From NCBI GenBank assembly GCA_030817875.1, contig JAUSZU010000001.1, forward strand, positions 4,154,001 through 4,218,000: a stretch of 64,000 nucleotides of DNA. The letters are read 5' to 3'. This document shows positions 34,595 to 43,511 of the stretch, one piece after another (position 1 is the stretch's first letter; the number at the start of each line of letters is the position of its first letter). Origin of the DNA: Flavobacterium sp. W4I14. GTDB taxonomy: Bacteria; Bacteroidota; Bacteroidia; Sphingobacteriales; Sphingobacteriaceae. The position numbers and the translations under genes are program-made. Below the pieces are notes generated by a model. The model was not told where the DNA came from and did no database searches. It saw nothing but the letters and a program-made list of their open reading frames with translations.

Positions 34595-36154
34595 CTAGAA
34601 CTTAGCGGCCTCGCCTGCTTTTGGTAATGCTTTTTTAATAAACTCACGGATATGGTTATTTGCCATTTTCAGATCGTCTTTACGTAAATACATCATGTGT
34701 CCACTCCGGTAACCTTCCCAGCTCATGCGGTCTTGCAGTTTACCGGCGGCATCCAACTGCCACATGCTGTATTTCGCATTGAAATAATCGCAAGCACCAT
34801 CGTAATAACCTGATTGCACTAATAAGTGCAGATATGGATTCTGTGCCATGGCCTGGCGGAGGTTATCGCCAGTCTGATCGCCAGTTTTATCCCATGGGTA
34901 AACGGAACCGAACATATTGTACTTTAAATCGGTTTTATAATTCAGCTCGTTGCGGATGTACATATTGATGGCTGGTGTAAAGGAATGCAACCAGGAAGTT
35001 AGCTCTGCATTATAATCGGGTCCTTCGCCAGCACTCATTTTATCGATACCACGATAGCGGGAATCTAATCTACCAACAGTAAAACCTTTATCTCTCAGCA
35101 GGTCTTTCCAAAAGAAATCGGTTGGTACATTAAGGTTGTAATCTAATATCACTTTTTCTGAAAGACCAGCGTAACGGGCCATTTTTGCGGCAATGGCTTT
35201 CTTTTTATCGGCGCTCAACATCCCGCCCTGCGAAATAGCAGGGATTAATTCATTAATGGTAAAACTTTCAACTTCAGGAAGCATGGCTGTTAAATCTTTA
35301 CCTTGTAAATCTGCAGCAAGCGCCTTATGGTACCAGGCTGTAGCTGCAAAATATGGTAAACGCAAAGCCGCATCAACGGGGCCACTACGTTCAATACCAA
35401 GTTCTGTCGGAGAAACCAACACCACGCCGTTTAAATACATCCATTGGCTGTTCTGCAGCTCTAAGGCCAAACCCGAAACGCGTGTGGTGCCATAACTCTC
35501 GCCAATTAAGAATTTTGGAGAGGCCCACCGGTTATTGCGGGTTACAAAAGTATTGATCCACTCGGCCAGATATTTAATGTCAGCACGTACACCAAAGAAC
35601 TTATTGGTTGGAATATCTTTACTCACCGCTCTCGAATAGCCAGTATTAACCGGATCGACGTAAATAATATCGGCAACATCCAAAATAGAATATGGGTTTT
35701 CTTTATAACCATAAGGCTGTACCGGATAACCTTCGTCATCAATATTTAAAACCACAGGACCGGTATAGGCGATGTGCATCCAAACTGAAGCTGAACCCGG
35801 GCCGCCGTTAAAAGAGATTACTAAAGGTCGTTTATCGCGATTTTGCACATCACTGCGTTCGTAATAAGTATAAAACAAACCTGCAATCGGTTTTCCGTCT
35901 TCATCCCAAACCGGCAATGTACCCGTAGTGGCTTTATAGGGAACAGCCTTGCCATCGATATTTACAGTATGATTGGTAACAACAGAACTTTCTACCTTAA
36001 TGGTCCTTTCGTTTGCTGAAGATTTAGGTTCGTCCTTCACGGTAACCTGGGTAGTGGTTACGGTTTCTTTAGATTGGCTTTTTCTTGGTTCTTGTTGTGC
36101 ATATGCAAAAATGCCCATGCTTAAAAATGTAGCGAGTATAAATCTGAATTTCAT
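34595..36154 (-). CDS. Exported serine carboxypeptidase-like peptidase, S10 family
   Basis: From ATG 36154 the protein has 519 residues and a signal peptide (MKFRFILATFLSMGIFAYAQ); a TTG start at 36181 would only add residues before it. The S10 fold is marked by PLVISFNGGPGSASVWMH (oxyanion and substrate-binding region), the nucleophile in FLIGESYGTTR, and the C-terminal acid and histidine regions QSGYYDGACDYF and GYRSGHMMYL. It should be a periplasmic or secreted carboxypeptidase. It stands alone, with repeats after its stop. Confidence 0.9.
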   Translation of the reverse strand: MKFRFILATFLSMGIFAYAQQEPRKSQSKETVTTTQVTVKDEPKSSANERTIKVESSVVTNHTVNIDGKAVPYKATTGTLPVWDEDGKPIAGLFYTYYERSDVQNRDKRPLVISFNGGPGSASVWMHIAYTGPVVLNIDDEGYPVQPYGYKENPYSILDVADIIYVDPVNTGYSRAVSKDIPTNKFFGVRADIKYLAEWINTFVTRNNRWASPKFLIGESYGTTRVSGLALELQNSQWMYLNGVVLVSPTELGIERSGPVDAALRLPYFAATAWYHKALAADLQGKDLTAMLPEVESFTINELIPAISQGGMLSADKKKAIAAKMARYAGLSEKVILDYNLNVPTDFFWKDLLRDKGFTVGRLDSRYRGIDKMSAGEGPDYNAELTSWLHSFTPAINMYIRNELNYKTDLKYNMFGSVYPWDKTGDQTGDNLRQAMAQNPYLHLLVQSGYYDGACDYFNAKYSMWQLDAAGKLQDRMSWEGYRSGHMMYLRKDDLKMANNHIREFIKKALPKAGEAAKF

Positions 36155-36226
36155 TGTTTTAGTTTGGTTTCTAAATATCAAACTATTGTAGCGTTAATCA
36201 AAAAGCGCATTAGAAATGTTACCATA

Positions 36227-36262
36227 AAAGAAAAGTCCTGACGCTTGCCAAGACTTTTCTTT
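36227..36262 (-). terminator. Terminator after the second PUL operon
   Basis: AAAGAAAAGTC and GACTTTTCTTT pair around a 14-base loop, with T-rich ends. It closes the operon that begins with susC at 43103. Confidence 0.75.
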
Positions 36263-36287
36263 ATTCATGTTTTATCAAGTTTCTGAA

Positions 36288-36680
36288 TTAACCAATTACC
36301 GTTTCTGCTGTGGCACTTGATATTTGCCAGCCTATGGAGGCATTTCCAGTAACGGTAACATATATATAGTATTCGTATGTACCATCAGAAATGTATCCTT
36401 CAAATTTATCAACATTAATAGTACCTCCCGAATGAGAAACACTGGTTAAGTTAACCGTGCCTACACCTTGTATGGCAGCTACAATATTGGTATACAGCTG
36501 GCCTGTGTTATACTGGATACTGGCAACGCCTGGCACACCATTATCTGCAGTAAAATCTTTTGTAACAACTATCGGCGGAAGCTGCTTCCTTGTGCTGCTG
36601 GCAATATCCGATTTAAAACTGCTAAATAAACAAATGGCTGCAGCCATCAAGAATACAAAATAACGCGTTGTCTTTTTCAT
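36288..36680 (-). CDS. Small exported protein of unknown function (last gene of PUL)
   Basis: The 130-residue precursor has a signal peptide (MKKTTRYFVFLMAAAICLFSS) without a clear lipobox. The mature part is rich in G, T, V and Y, with alternating strands such as VASIQYNTGQLYTNIVAAIQ, VNLTSVSHSGGTINVD and YEYYIYVTVTGNASIGWQIS, which suggests a small beta-sandwich. I do not recognise a family. It lies 26 bases after the DUF5007 gene in the same operon, so it probably acts at the envelope in glycan handling. Confidence 0.7.
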   Translation of the reverse strand: MKKTTRYFVFLMAAAICLFSSFKSDIASSTRKQLPPIVVTKDFTADNGVPGVASIQYNTGQLYTNIVAAIQGVGTVNLTSVSHSGGTINVDKFEGYISDGTYEYYIYVTVTGNASIGWQISSATAETVIG

Positions 36681-36705
36681 GCTTTTAAGTTTTATTGTTT
36701 AGGAT

Positions 36706-37767
36706 TTATTTCTTGGTTGCAGCTAAGATAACTTCGTATAGATATTTACCAGGTCTGTTTATCCTGGTATTAAACCTAACATTTAACTTAACTGGTCTTT
36801 TGCTCCAGGTACCATAGGGCAGTTGCGAAGGTGGTGCCCAAGTTGCCGCACTCGCCGTATCTATTGAGGCAATATTGTTGGCATTAAGCCTATAGTAACA
36901 ATTTATACCATTGCTTTGCGTGTCCCAGTAAAGTGCCGGAAAAGGGCTTGTTGCATAATCGTACAATACTGCAGTATCCGTAACTGTAGTTTTATATGCA
37001 AAGGTACTTAGCGATTTAAGATAGGTATTTCCGCTTGGCCTTAGCTTATATTCGGAAGGTGCAAATAAGGCACCATTTTTATCTTTAAACTTAAGCACCA
37101 CCTGATTTGGAAAATCGGCAATCCGCTTAATTTTTAACCAGGCAGTAGTTGAACGGCCAATTGTAGCATCAATCCAATCGGCGTCGTAGGCAAATCTTAT
37201 TGCCGTTTCGCTATTGGCTTCAACTGCTAATGCATATGGTGCATTAATGTATTCATACTCAACTTGTGGAGCAAGAATTATGGTACAAATACTATTGTAA
37301 ACTTTGGTGCCATTTGGGTTTTCGACCTGAATATCCAATAGATATTCTCCAGGAGGGATATTGTTACTCCCCTCGTTAAAAACCATCTGACCACTAACGG
37401 GTGCCACTTCAAAAGGCGTTTTTTTAACCCTCGATCTCTTTGCATTAATTAAAGCAAGTGTGGTATCGGTTCTAGGGTCGTAAGGCAATTTCCAGATGTC
37501 TATTTCATATTCTTTAAAAAATTCTTCTGCACGCTTCCCTGTTGCTTTGTTACGGACATTTAGCAAGGTTACTTTAAATGGCGGGGTAGATGCATCGGGG
37601 ATTAAACCCTGTGAAAGGTAAAATGAGCCCGCATTAACCCTTAAAGGATTTGAAGAATAACGCAGGTAATCGCTTAAAAAGCCCTCTTTTACTTTCTTAC
37701 AGGCATTGAAGCCTATTGCAGCAATGATAAGGCACAGTAGGCCTCCGAATAAATATATCTTTTTCAT
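36706..37767 (-). CDS. DUF5007 lipoprotein of the PUL
   Basis: The 353-residue precursor has a lipoprotein signal ending in GFNACKK (Cys23). The mature protein reads VKEGFLSDYLRYSSNPLRV at its start, then two beta-rich parts with TPPFKVTLLNVRNKATGK, FEVAPVSGQMVFNEGSNNIP and a C-terminal NVRFNTRINRPGKYLYEVIL. This matches DUF5007, a family found beside SusC/SusD in Sphingobacteriaceae and relatives. The role is presumably that of a surface glycan-binding or accessory protein (inference). It is ten bases from the fasciclin gene upstream and part of the same operon. Confidence 0.78.
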   Translation of the reverse strand: MKKIYLFGGLLCLIIAAIGFNACKKVKEGFLSDYLRYSSNPLRVNAGSFYLSQGLIPDASTPPFKVTLLNVRNKATGKRAEEFFKEYEIDIWKLPYDPRTDTTLALINAKRSRVKKTPFEVAPVSGQMVFNEGSNNIPPGEYLLDIQVENPNGTKVYNSICTIILAPQVEYEYINAPYALAVEANSETAIRFAYDADWIDATIGRSTTAWLKIKRIADFPNQVVLKFKDKNGALFAPSEYKLRPSGNTYLKSLSTFAYKTTVTDTAVLYDYATSPFPALYWDTQSNGINCYYRLNANNIASIDTASAATWAPPSQLPYGTWSKRPVKLNVRFNTRINRPGKYLYEVILAATKK

Positions 37768-37777
37768 AAAAATTGCT

Positions 37778-38479
37778 TTAAAAATCTTTTACTTTAAATG
37801 TCCATGGGTGTGAGTTACTCAATACATGAACAATACCATTTGTGGTTTCGATACCTGATGTTTGGCAAACAGTACTTCGATCCAATAAACTTTCGTCGCC
37901 AGTTGGATCTTCCATTTTACCATTAACCATGATGTCCCTGTCGCCCAAAACTTTTATAAAATAAACCAGTTTGGCATCGTTGGTTATAATCCCATCTACT
38001 AAGTAGCCTGTTGTTTTGGTATAGGATATAATGAAACTTTCGGCGGGAGCAACAACAGAATGATAGATCTTTCCTTCTTCGGTAAGTTGTCCGTACGATA
38101 TTTTACCCTTAAAAACGTAGATACCCAGCGAATCGCGGAGCATCGCAGGCGTAAAATATTTAAATAGAGAATCCAGTGTAAATTTTTTGTTCTCATCAAT
38201 CTGACGGGCCTCATCGCGTTTTATATTCAGAAAATTATTGATTGAATAATTGTTTGGAACAAAGAAAGTAACATCTCCATTAATGACGTCCTTTAAACCA
38301 GCCTTATCGATTACCATCAGGGTGGTATCGAAAACTTTTTTAGGATGCGATTTCAGAAAATCGTAGGTATTAAAATTCACCTTTGGGTTACTTAAGCCTC
38401 CATCAATAATCCCGTTGCCCTTTTTACAGCTGATGAATACTGCCATAGCTGCAAAAATTATAAATATGTATTTTTTCAT
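37778..38479 (-). CDS. Fasciclin-domain lipoprotein of the PUL
   Basis: The 233-residue precursor has a lipoprotein signal with FISCKKG (Cys18). The fasciclin (FAS1) domain covers about 40-225: FNTYDFLKSHPKKVFDTTLM, GDVTFFVPNNYSINNF in place of the usual VTVFAPTN motif, LDSLFKYFTPAMLRDSL and the final GIVHVLSNSHPW. FAS1 domains mediate adhesion or binding. In a SusC/SusD operon it is probably a surface-exposed accessory protein for carbohydrate or matrix binding (inference). Spacing of 11 and 10 bases to its neighbours shows co-transcription. Confidence 0.85.
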   Translation of the reverse strand: MKKYIFIIFAAMAVFISCKKGNGIIDGGLSNPKVNFNTYDFLKSHPKKVFDTTLMVIDKAGLKDVINGDVTFFVPNNYSINNFLNIKRDEARQIDENKKFTLDSLFKYFTPAMLRDSLGIYVFKGKISYGQLTEEGKIYHSVVAPAESFIISYTKTTGYLVDGIITNDAKLVYFIKVLGDRDIMVNGKMEDPTGDESLLDRSTVCQTSGIETTNGIVHVLSNSHPWTFKVKDF

Positions 38480-38490
38480 GTTGTATCTTA

Positions 38491-39942
38491 TTAGTATTTA
38501 CCTTTCCAGAATTCGGCTTGGTTGATGAGGTTATTGTTCTGAAGAATACTATTGGCAATCGGCCATCTCCAACCTTTAAGTGCTTTGCGGGCGTCAGTCA
38601 ACCAAATCGGTGCACGGTTCATCCTTACACAATCGAAAAAATTCTGTCCTTCACCAGCAAGTTCGCGCACCCGCTCGTTCATAATATCAATTTTTAAAAG
38701 ATTACCTACAGCACTGCTTGAACTTGTATTGGCCCTTAGTCTGACAGTATTCAGTGCAGTTTGTGCCTCAGTATCCCTCGTTAATGCATTTAATGCTTCT
38801 GCTTTTAACAAATAAAAATCTGCCAAACGATATATAATCAAATTACTCTCTATGTAAGGCTCTGTTGGGGTTTTATAGCCAACATCACTGTACTTAATTA
38901 AAAGATCTATATCGGCACTGCTGCTGTACCCGTAAAATTTGTCTAATCTAACATCTGCAGTATTGGGATAAATATTAAATAAGAAATCTGAATTGATGTA
39001 ATATAATGGCTTACTGAAACTATTTGTATAAGGTTCCATTAAAGTCTGAAAACCGATACCTCCATAGAAATAAGCTTCTTTTTTTGCATTAGAAGAAGGA
39101 ATTACAAAAATATTTTCTTTCGAATTTGCATTTTTGAACGGCATTCTGATATTATCTGCAGTTTCCAACCCGTAAGTATCAACTCTATTGATAATCGAAT
39201 CGGTGTAAGCAAGTGTTTTAGCATATTCATGACGCCAGGCGGTTACGTGTGCCAATAAGCCTAAAGCTGCTCCTTTATTTGCCCTTGCTCTCTGATATTG
39301 AGCAGTGCCTTCGAAAGTCATTAATGCCGATGCTTTGGTAGCATCACTGATTACCTGATCGGTAATTTTTTCTTCAGGCGATTGCGCCAATAGCTTAATC
39401 TGTTCCGCTGTATAAATCGGTTCGTTTTGTAAAGGTACTTCACCCCAAACTCTTGCCATATAGAAATAACACAAACCGCGTAAGAAATAGGCTTCGCCAA
39501 CAATATAATTTTTAGCTTTCGCACCTCCGGCAAATGATGCATCAGGTATTGAGGGTGTTTTATCGATCACCAAATTACAAACGTTTATTACTTTGTACCA
39601 ATTAGTCCAGGTGTGTGCACCGCCTTCGCGATAGTAAACCGCATTTAACCCTCCGTTTACGTAGGGTCCTTGCATATTCGTATCGTCTGTTTTAAACTCG
39701 CCATAAGGTAAATCACCCCAGATAAAGAATGCATTATCGGTATATAAGCTTGTTCTTAAAAGTCCATAGGCCCCGCTTATGGCACCCTGGGCATCAGCTT
39801 CAGTTTTCCAGAATTTATCATCATAAGTGGCGTTATCCAATTCGTTATCTAAAGCCTTTTTACAGGATGGGGCTATGAGTATGATTAGAAGCATGGCCAT
39901 TACCAGCAAACTACTTCTTGTTTTATTAAAATTTGTTTTCAT
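38491..39942 (-). CDS. SusD/RagB-family outer-membrane lipoprotein (PUL operon 2)
   Basis: The 483-residue precursor has a lipoprotein signal with LIAPSCKKALD (Cys27). Typical SusD features follow: NATYDDKFWKTEADAQGAIS near residue 37, AYGLLRTSLY, tetratricopeptide-like helices with GEAYFLRGLCYFYMARVWGE, and the C-terminal RLADFYLLKAEALNAL, LNTVRLRAN and RVRELAGEGQNFFDCVRM. SusD proteins cap the SusC channel and bind the glycan outside the cell. It directly follows susC by 11 bases. Confidence 0.94.
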   Translation of the reverse strand: MKTNFNKTRSSLLVMAMLLIILIAPSCKKALDNELDNATYDDKFWKTEADAQGAISGAYGLLRTSLYTDNAFFIWGDLPYGEFKTDDTNMQGPYVNGGLNAVYYREGGAHTWTNWYKVINVCNLVIDKTPSIPDASFAGGAKAKNYIVGEAYFLRGLCYFYMARVWGEVPLQNEPIYTAEQIKLLAQSPEEKITDQVISDATKASALMTFEGTAQYQRARANKGAALGLLAHVTAWRHEYAKTLAYTDSIINRVDTYGLETADNIRMPFKNANSKENIFVIPSSNAKKEAYFYGGIGFQTLMEPYTNSFSKPLYYINSDFLFNIYPNTADVRLDKFYGYSSSADIDLLIKYSDVGYKTPTEPYIESNLIIYRLADFYLLKAEALNALTRDTEAQTALNTVRLRANTSSSSAVGNLLKIDIMNERVRELAGEGQNFFDCVRMNRAPIWLTDARKALKGWRWPIANSILQNNNLINQAEFWKGKY

Positions 39943-39953
39943 CTGCTTAATTT

Positions 39954-42900
39954 TTAAAATTCTACCTGAATACCTAGTGTGTATTTTTTTGGAATAGGGT
40001 ATCCATCCCCAAAATCGTAGCCCTGGGCATTCACCGCTTCGGCATCAATACCAGAGAATTTCTGGAACATCACCAGGTTATCTGCCATGGCATAAAGTTT
40101 TAGGCGGTTAATGCTAAGTTTTTTCATCCATGGATTACTTTTCGGCACAAAATCATAACCCAGGTTTACGTTTTTTATCCTTACATACCAGCCTGGTTCT
40201 ACATAAGAGGTCTGATTACTTCTGAATACGTATAAACCTGCAAAAGGATTTAATGCGGGGAAAGTTGCATTATCACCTGCCGATCTCCAATAATTATATT
40301 TTTCATAATCGCCGATGGATGCCCTTGCCAGATCTTCTGGATTACCATAAAACAATCCGTTAGATAATCTTTGTGCCAGGGTATTGTTAACAATGGTTCT
40401 ACCTAAGGTAAAGGTGGTGAAAATGGATAGAGAGAAGTTTTTATATCTGAAAGCATTGTTAATACCCCCGGTAGCTTTTGGATTTGGATCACCATAAAAA
40501 GTAATATCGTTTTCACCATTATTATCAGAAATTTTGTAATCTCCACTAATGTCTCTCCATTTTGGCATACCTAAAATCAATACTCCCCATTTAGTACTGC
40601 CAACTTGCCCCGTATATGGATTTACCAACAGGTCGTTTAAGGAATTAATTACTCCATCGGAAATGTACATTTGGTACATATTTAAGGGCTTACCTACAAC
40701 ATAGATGGTACCGTTGCTATATAAATCGCGGTTTCCGTTTGGAAGTGCGGTAACAATGTTTCTATTGAATGAGATATTAATAGAAGGGCTCCACTGAAAA
40801 GCAGATTCAGGTTTAAAAACCCTACCAGAAATCTGAAATTCGAGTCCCGAGTTTCGAACACCGGCAGCATTACTCAATGATGTGCTGAAGCCCGAGGTTT
40901 CGGGAACCAATACTTTTAACATTTGCCCGGTTGTGTTTCTGACATAAGCATCAGCGGTTATACTTAAGCGGTGTTTAAAGAGATCTACATCAAGGCCGAT
41001 GTTGGTTTGAGAAGACTCTTCCCATGTTAAATTATTATTGGTTAGCTTATTAAAGTTCGGATAGATTACAGGAACGCCATCATATGTTCCAGCGCTACTA
41101 CCGTTGTAACCTGCCCCACCTAGCGAAAAGCTGTTGTAACGGTCGTTATCGCCAATGCTGGCTTCATCACCACTCAAGCCCCAGCTAAATCTAACTTTTG
41201 CCAAGTCGATCCACGAAATGTTTTTCATGAAATTTTCTTCCGTTGCTACCCAAGCTGCCGAGAATGATGGAAAAATGGCCCATCTATTGTCGCGTCCGAA
41301 CCTTGATGAAGCATCGGCTCTCAGATACGAATCGAAAAGATATTTTTCTTTATAATCATAATGTGCACTTCCAAAGAAAGATAGTTTTGAATAGGTAGAG
41401 TGATCAGATCCTCCTGACAAATCGCCTTGGGCAACACCTGACACTACTTTTATATTATCATTCGGAATGCCTTCACCCGCAACAGATAACGATTGGTTAT
41501 CACGGCTCTCGAAAGCCTGGCCTGCAAGAAAATTAATATTGTGGGTTTCGTTGATGCTAAAATTATACAACAGGGTATTGGTGATCAAATATTTTAGACC
41601 TTCACTAAAACCAGAATATGCATAGGCTCTGCCGTTGTATTCGCTTCTGGATGGACTGAAGAAATCGCGTTTCGATGAACTGTAGTTAATTGCACCCTCG
41701 GTATTAAAAGAGAGGTTTTTAACAATATTGTATGTGAGTTTGGTTACAATACTCACATTATTATCCGCATTGCTGTTTCGTACTGTTTCATAGGGTGCCT
41801 CTATATCGGCCCTATCCTGATCGGATAGATAAAATAATGAAGAAGGCATACCAACGGGATTAATTTTGAAAGCGTTGCGGTAGCCTTGCTCTTCCGGTCG
41901 GACTCTACCAACCATTCTTAGCCCCCTACTTAGCCTTAGCGAGGTTTGCATCTGAAATTTCTCACTAAAGTTTGCGCCTAGATTGGCATTTATTGAGTAG
42001 CGTTCGTAACCAGTAGCTTTTATAATTCCTTTCTCATTATAATGACCAACACCAACCCGGTAGTTGAATTTTTCACTTCCTCCTGAAACGGCTAAATCCT
42101 GGTTAGATACTGTTCCATTTTGATAAAATAAATCCTGCCAGTTATTATTGTTGTTAAATGATGGATTTAAACTGTCCGTTAACATAATTGGAACCTGGTT
42201 TCTGATCTGCGTTGGATTTCCATAATTATAGATCAGGTCTAACTTCCTCCTTCTTTCTTCAGCACCGATAACCGTTTCCAAAAAATCTGGTTTTTTAACT
42301 ATTCCATAATAAGTGTTAAAACTTACTTTCGGAACGCCTGCAATCCCTCTTTTAGTTTTGATCAAGATAACTCCGTTTGCACCCCTCGATCCATAAATAG
42401 CTGCTGCCGATGCATCCTTTAACACATCTATTGATTCTACATCGTTTGGATTTAGAGAGGTTAAAAAGTTGGTTCCAGTTTGGGTGAAGGCCTCAACTTC
42501 GTCTTCAGAGATCGGCAAACCATCTATCACGTAAAGTGGATTACTGAAAGCACGGTCGCCGTCAAATTCTCCGGCCGACATAATCCTTGTATTTCCACGT
42601 ACCATTAACGAAGTACTCACACCTGGTTGTCCGGTAAAATTTTGTACGTTTACACCAGGTAGTTTACCTTGTAAAAGCACATCAACACTTGCTGCCGGAA
42701 GATTCTCAATATCCTTACTGGTTACTGTTGCCAGTGCAGCTGTAGAGTTTTTCCGTTTTACCTGTTGATATCCTACTACCACAACATCGGTAAGTGATTG
42801 TTGATCGGGATTAAGGCTAACATTAATTTCGCTGCGTCCATTGACCTGAACTTCTTTTAATTTATAGCCAACATAGCTAAAAATTAACACAGCATCTTTC

Positions 42901-43103
42901 ACCGCGGTAATGTTATAACGTCCGCTGCCGTCGGTACTCACGGTTGTAGTTGTGTTTTTTACTCTAACTGATACGCCAGGTAATGACTGGCCATCATCGC
43001 CCCCCCTGACAGTTCCGGTTATTTTTAACTGTGCTGATACGGATGTAGCGGCCAGTAGAAAAACGACAAAAAAGCCGATTTTTCGGATGTAAAATTTGGT
43101 CAT
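39954..43103 (-). CDS. SusC/RagA-family TonB-dependent receptor (PUL operon 2)
   Basis: The 1049-residue outer-membrane transporter has a signal peptide (MTKFYIRKIGFFVVFLLAAT plus SVSAQ), a carboxypeptidase-regulatory-like domain (about 26-105), a plug domain with DVVVVGYQQVKRKN, LLQGKLPGVNV, VIDGLPIS and VLKDASAAAIYGSRGANGVI, and a 22-strand barrel ending in phenylalanine. It imports glycan fragments into the periplasm, powered by TonB-ExbBD. There is no STN domain, so no sigma-regulatory signalling is expected, unlike the SusC at 47690. A CAAACGTTTG operator lies upstream. Confidence 0.95.
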   Translation of the reverse strand: MTKFYIRKIGFFVVFLLAATSVSAQLKITGTVRGGDDGQSLPGVSVRVKNTTTTVSTDGSGRYNITAVKDAVLIFSYVGYKLKEVQVNGRSEINVSLNPDQQSLTDVVVVGYQQVKRKNSTAALATVTSKDIENLPAASVDVLLQGKLPGVNVQNFTGQPGVSTSLMVRGNTRIMSAGEFDGDRAFSNPLYVIDGLPISEDEVEAFTQTGTNFLTSLNPNDVESIDVLKDASAAAIYGSRGANGVILIKTKRGIAGVPKVSFNTYYGIVKKPDFLETVIGAEERRRKLDLIYNYGNPTQIRNQVPIMLTDSLNPSFNNNNNWQDLFYQNGTVSNQDLAVSGGSEKFNYRVGVGHYNEKGIIKATGYERYSINANLGANFSEKFQMQTSLRLSRGLRMVGRVRPEEQGYRNAFKINPVGMPSSLFYLSDQDRADIEAPYETVRNSNADNNVSIVTKLTYNIVKNLSFNTEGAINYSSSKRDFFSPSRSEYNGRAYAYSGFSEGLKYLITNTLLYNFSINETHNINFLAGQAFESRDNQSLSVAGEGIPNDNIKVVSGVAQGDLSGGSDHSTYSKLSFFGSAHYDYKEKYLFDSYLRADASSRFGRDNRWAIFPSFSAAWVATEENFMKNISWIDLAKVRFSWGLSGDEASIGDNDRYNSFSLGGAGYNGSSAGTYDGVPVIYPNFNKLTNNNLTWEESSQTNIGLDVDLFKHRLSITADAYVRNTTGQMLKVLVPETSGFSTSLSNAAGVRNSGLEFQISGRVFKPESAFQWSPSINISFNRNIVTALPNGNRDLYSNGTIYVVGKPLNMYQMYISDGVINSLNDLLVNPYTGQVGSTKWGVLILGMPKWRDISGDYKISDNNGENDITFYGDPNPKATGGINNAFRYKNFSLSIFTTFTLGRTIVNNTLAQRLSNGLFYGNPEDLARASIGDYEKYNYWRSAGDNATFPALNPFAGLYVFRSNQTSYVEPGWYVRIKNVNLGYDFVPKSNPWMKKLSINRLKLYAMADNLVMFQKFSGIDAEAVNAQGYDFGDGYPIPKKYTLGIQVEF

Positions 43104-43197
43104 AAAAATTTATTTAGTTGGTATTAGTTGCTTTCTAGTCATTGTTACAACAGCTGTAACAAAGTGATTATTCGAGGACGTTTGTTTGTTAGTTACC

Positions 43198-43205
43198 TAA
43201 AGATA
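43198..43205 (-). promoter_or_regulatory. Putative -7 element of susC (operon 2)
   Basis: Minus-strand TATCTTTA, one base from TAnnTTTG. The identical octamer occurs upstream of the GH20 gene at the same distance from the operator. Confidence 0.5.
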
Positions 43206-43241
43206 AGGTCAAACGAATAACATTTTTTACCAAAACACCGC

Positions 43242-43253
43242 GCAAACGTTTGC
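43242..43253 (-). promoter_or_regulatory. LacI-type operator upstream of susC
   Basis: GCAAACGTTTGC is a perfect 12-bp palindrome with the central CG typical of LacI/PurR/CcpA-type sites. Its centre is 46 bases upstream of the -7 element, and read on the minus strand it continues as GCAAACGTTTGCGCG. Confidence 0.65.
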
Positions 43254-43389
43254 TTTACATTAAATAAAAAACACGTTAAAACAGTGCCTAAAAACATAGG
43301 AGAAAGCTATTTGAGGTATATTTAGCCGAATTAGGATAAGATTTGAAACAGAATTTCTGATGGGCTTAAAATCGACACAAAATGTAGCA

Positions 43390-43399
43390 CAAACGTTTG
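43390..43399. promoter_or_regulatory. Second CAAACGTTTG site upstream of susC
   Basis: A further CAAACGTTTG palindrome, flanked by GCA and C, 147 bases from the first. No -7 element is seen at the matching distance, so it could be an auxiliary site for looping. Confidence 0.5.
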
Positions 43400-43430
43400 C
43401 TTAAAATATATTACTCAAAGTAGAAAGAAC

Positions 43431-43464
43431 AAAAAAGCCGATACTGCAAATTGCAGTATCGGCT
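43431..43464 (-). terminator. Terminator after the PUL GH20 gene
   Basis: AGCCGATACTGCAA and TTGCAGTATCGGCT form a perfect 14-bp stem with a single-base centre, followed by T6 on the minus strand. Confidence 0.93.
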
Positions 43465-43511
43465 GGTAAAATTGATTTAATCGAGACGGGTTATTGTTTA
43501 ATTCTTTTTTA

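Larger units (their letters stand above)
43104..43511. other. Regulatory intergenic region between susC (operon 2) and the GH20 gene
   Basis: No gene. It contains the susC -7 element (43198-43205), an operator GCAAACGTTTGC (43242-43253), a second CAAACGTTTG (43390-43399) and the GH20 terminator (43431-43464). The susC leader is about 95 bases. Confidence 0.75.

Noticed and set aside
39566..39585. CAAACGTTT-like match inside susD
   Set aside because: It is within coding sequence, lacks the last G of the palindrome and has no promoter nearby.
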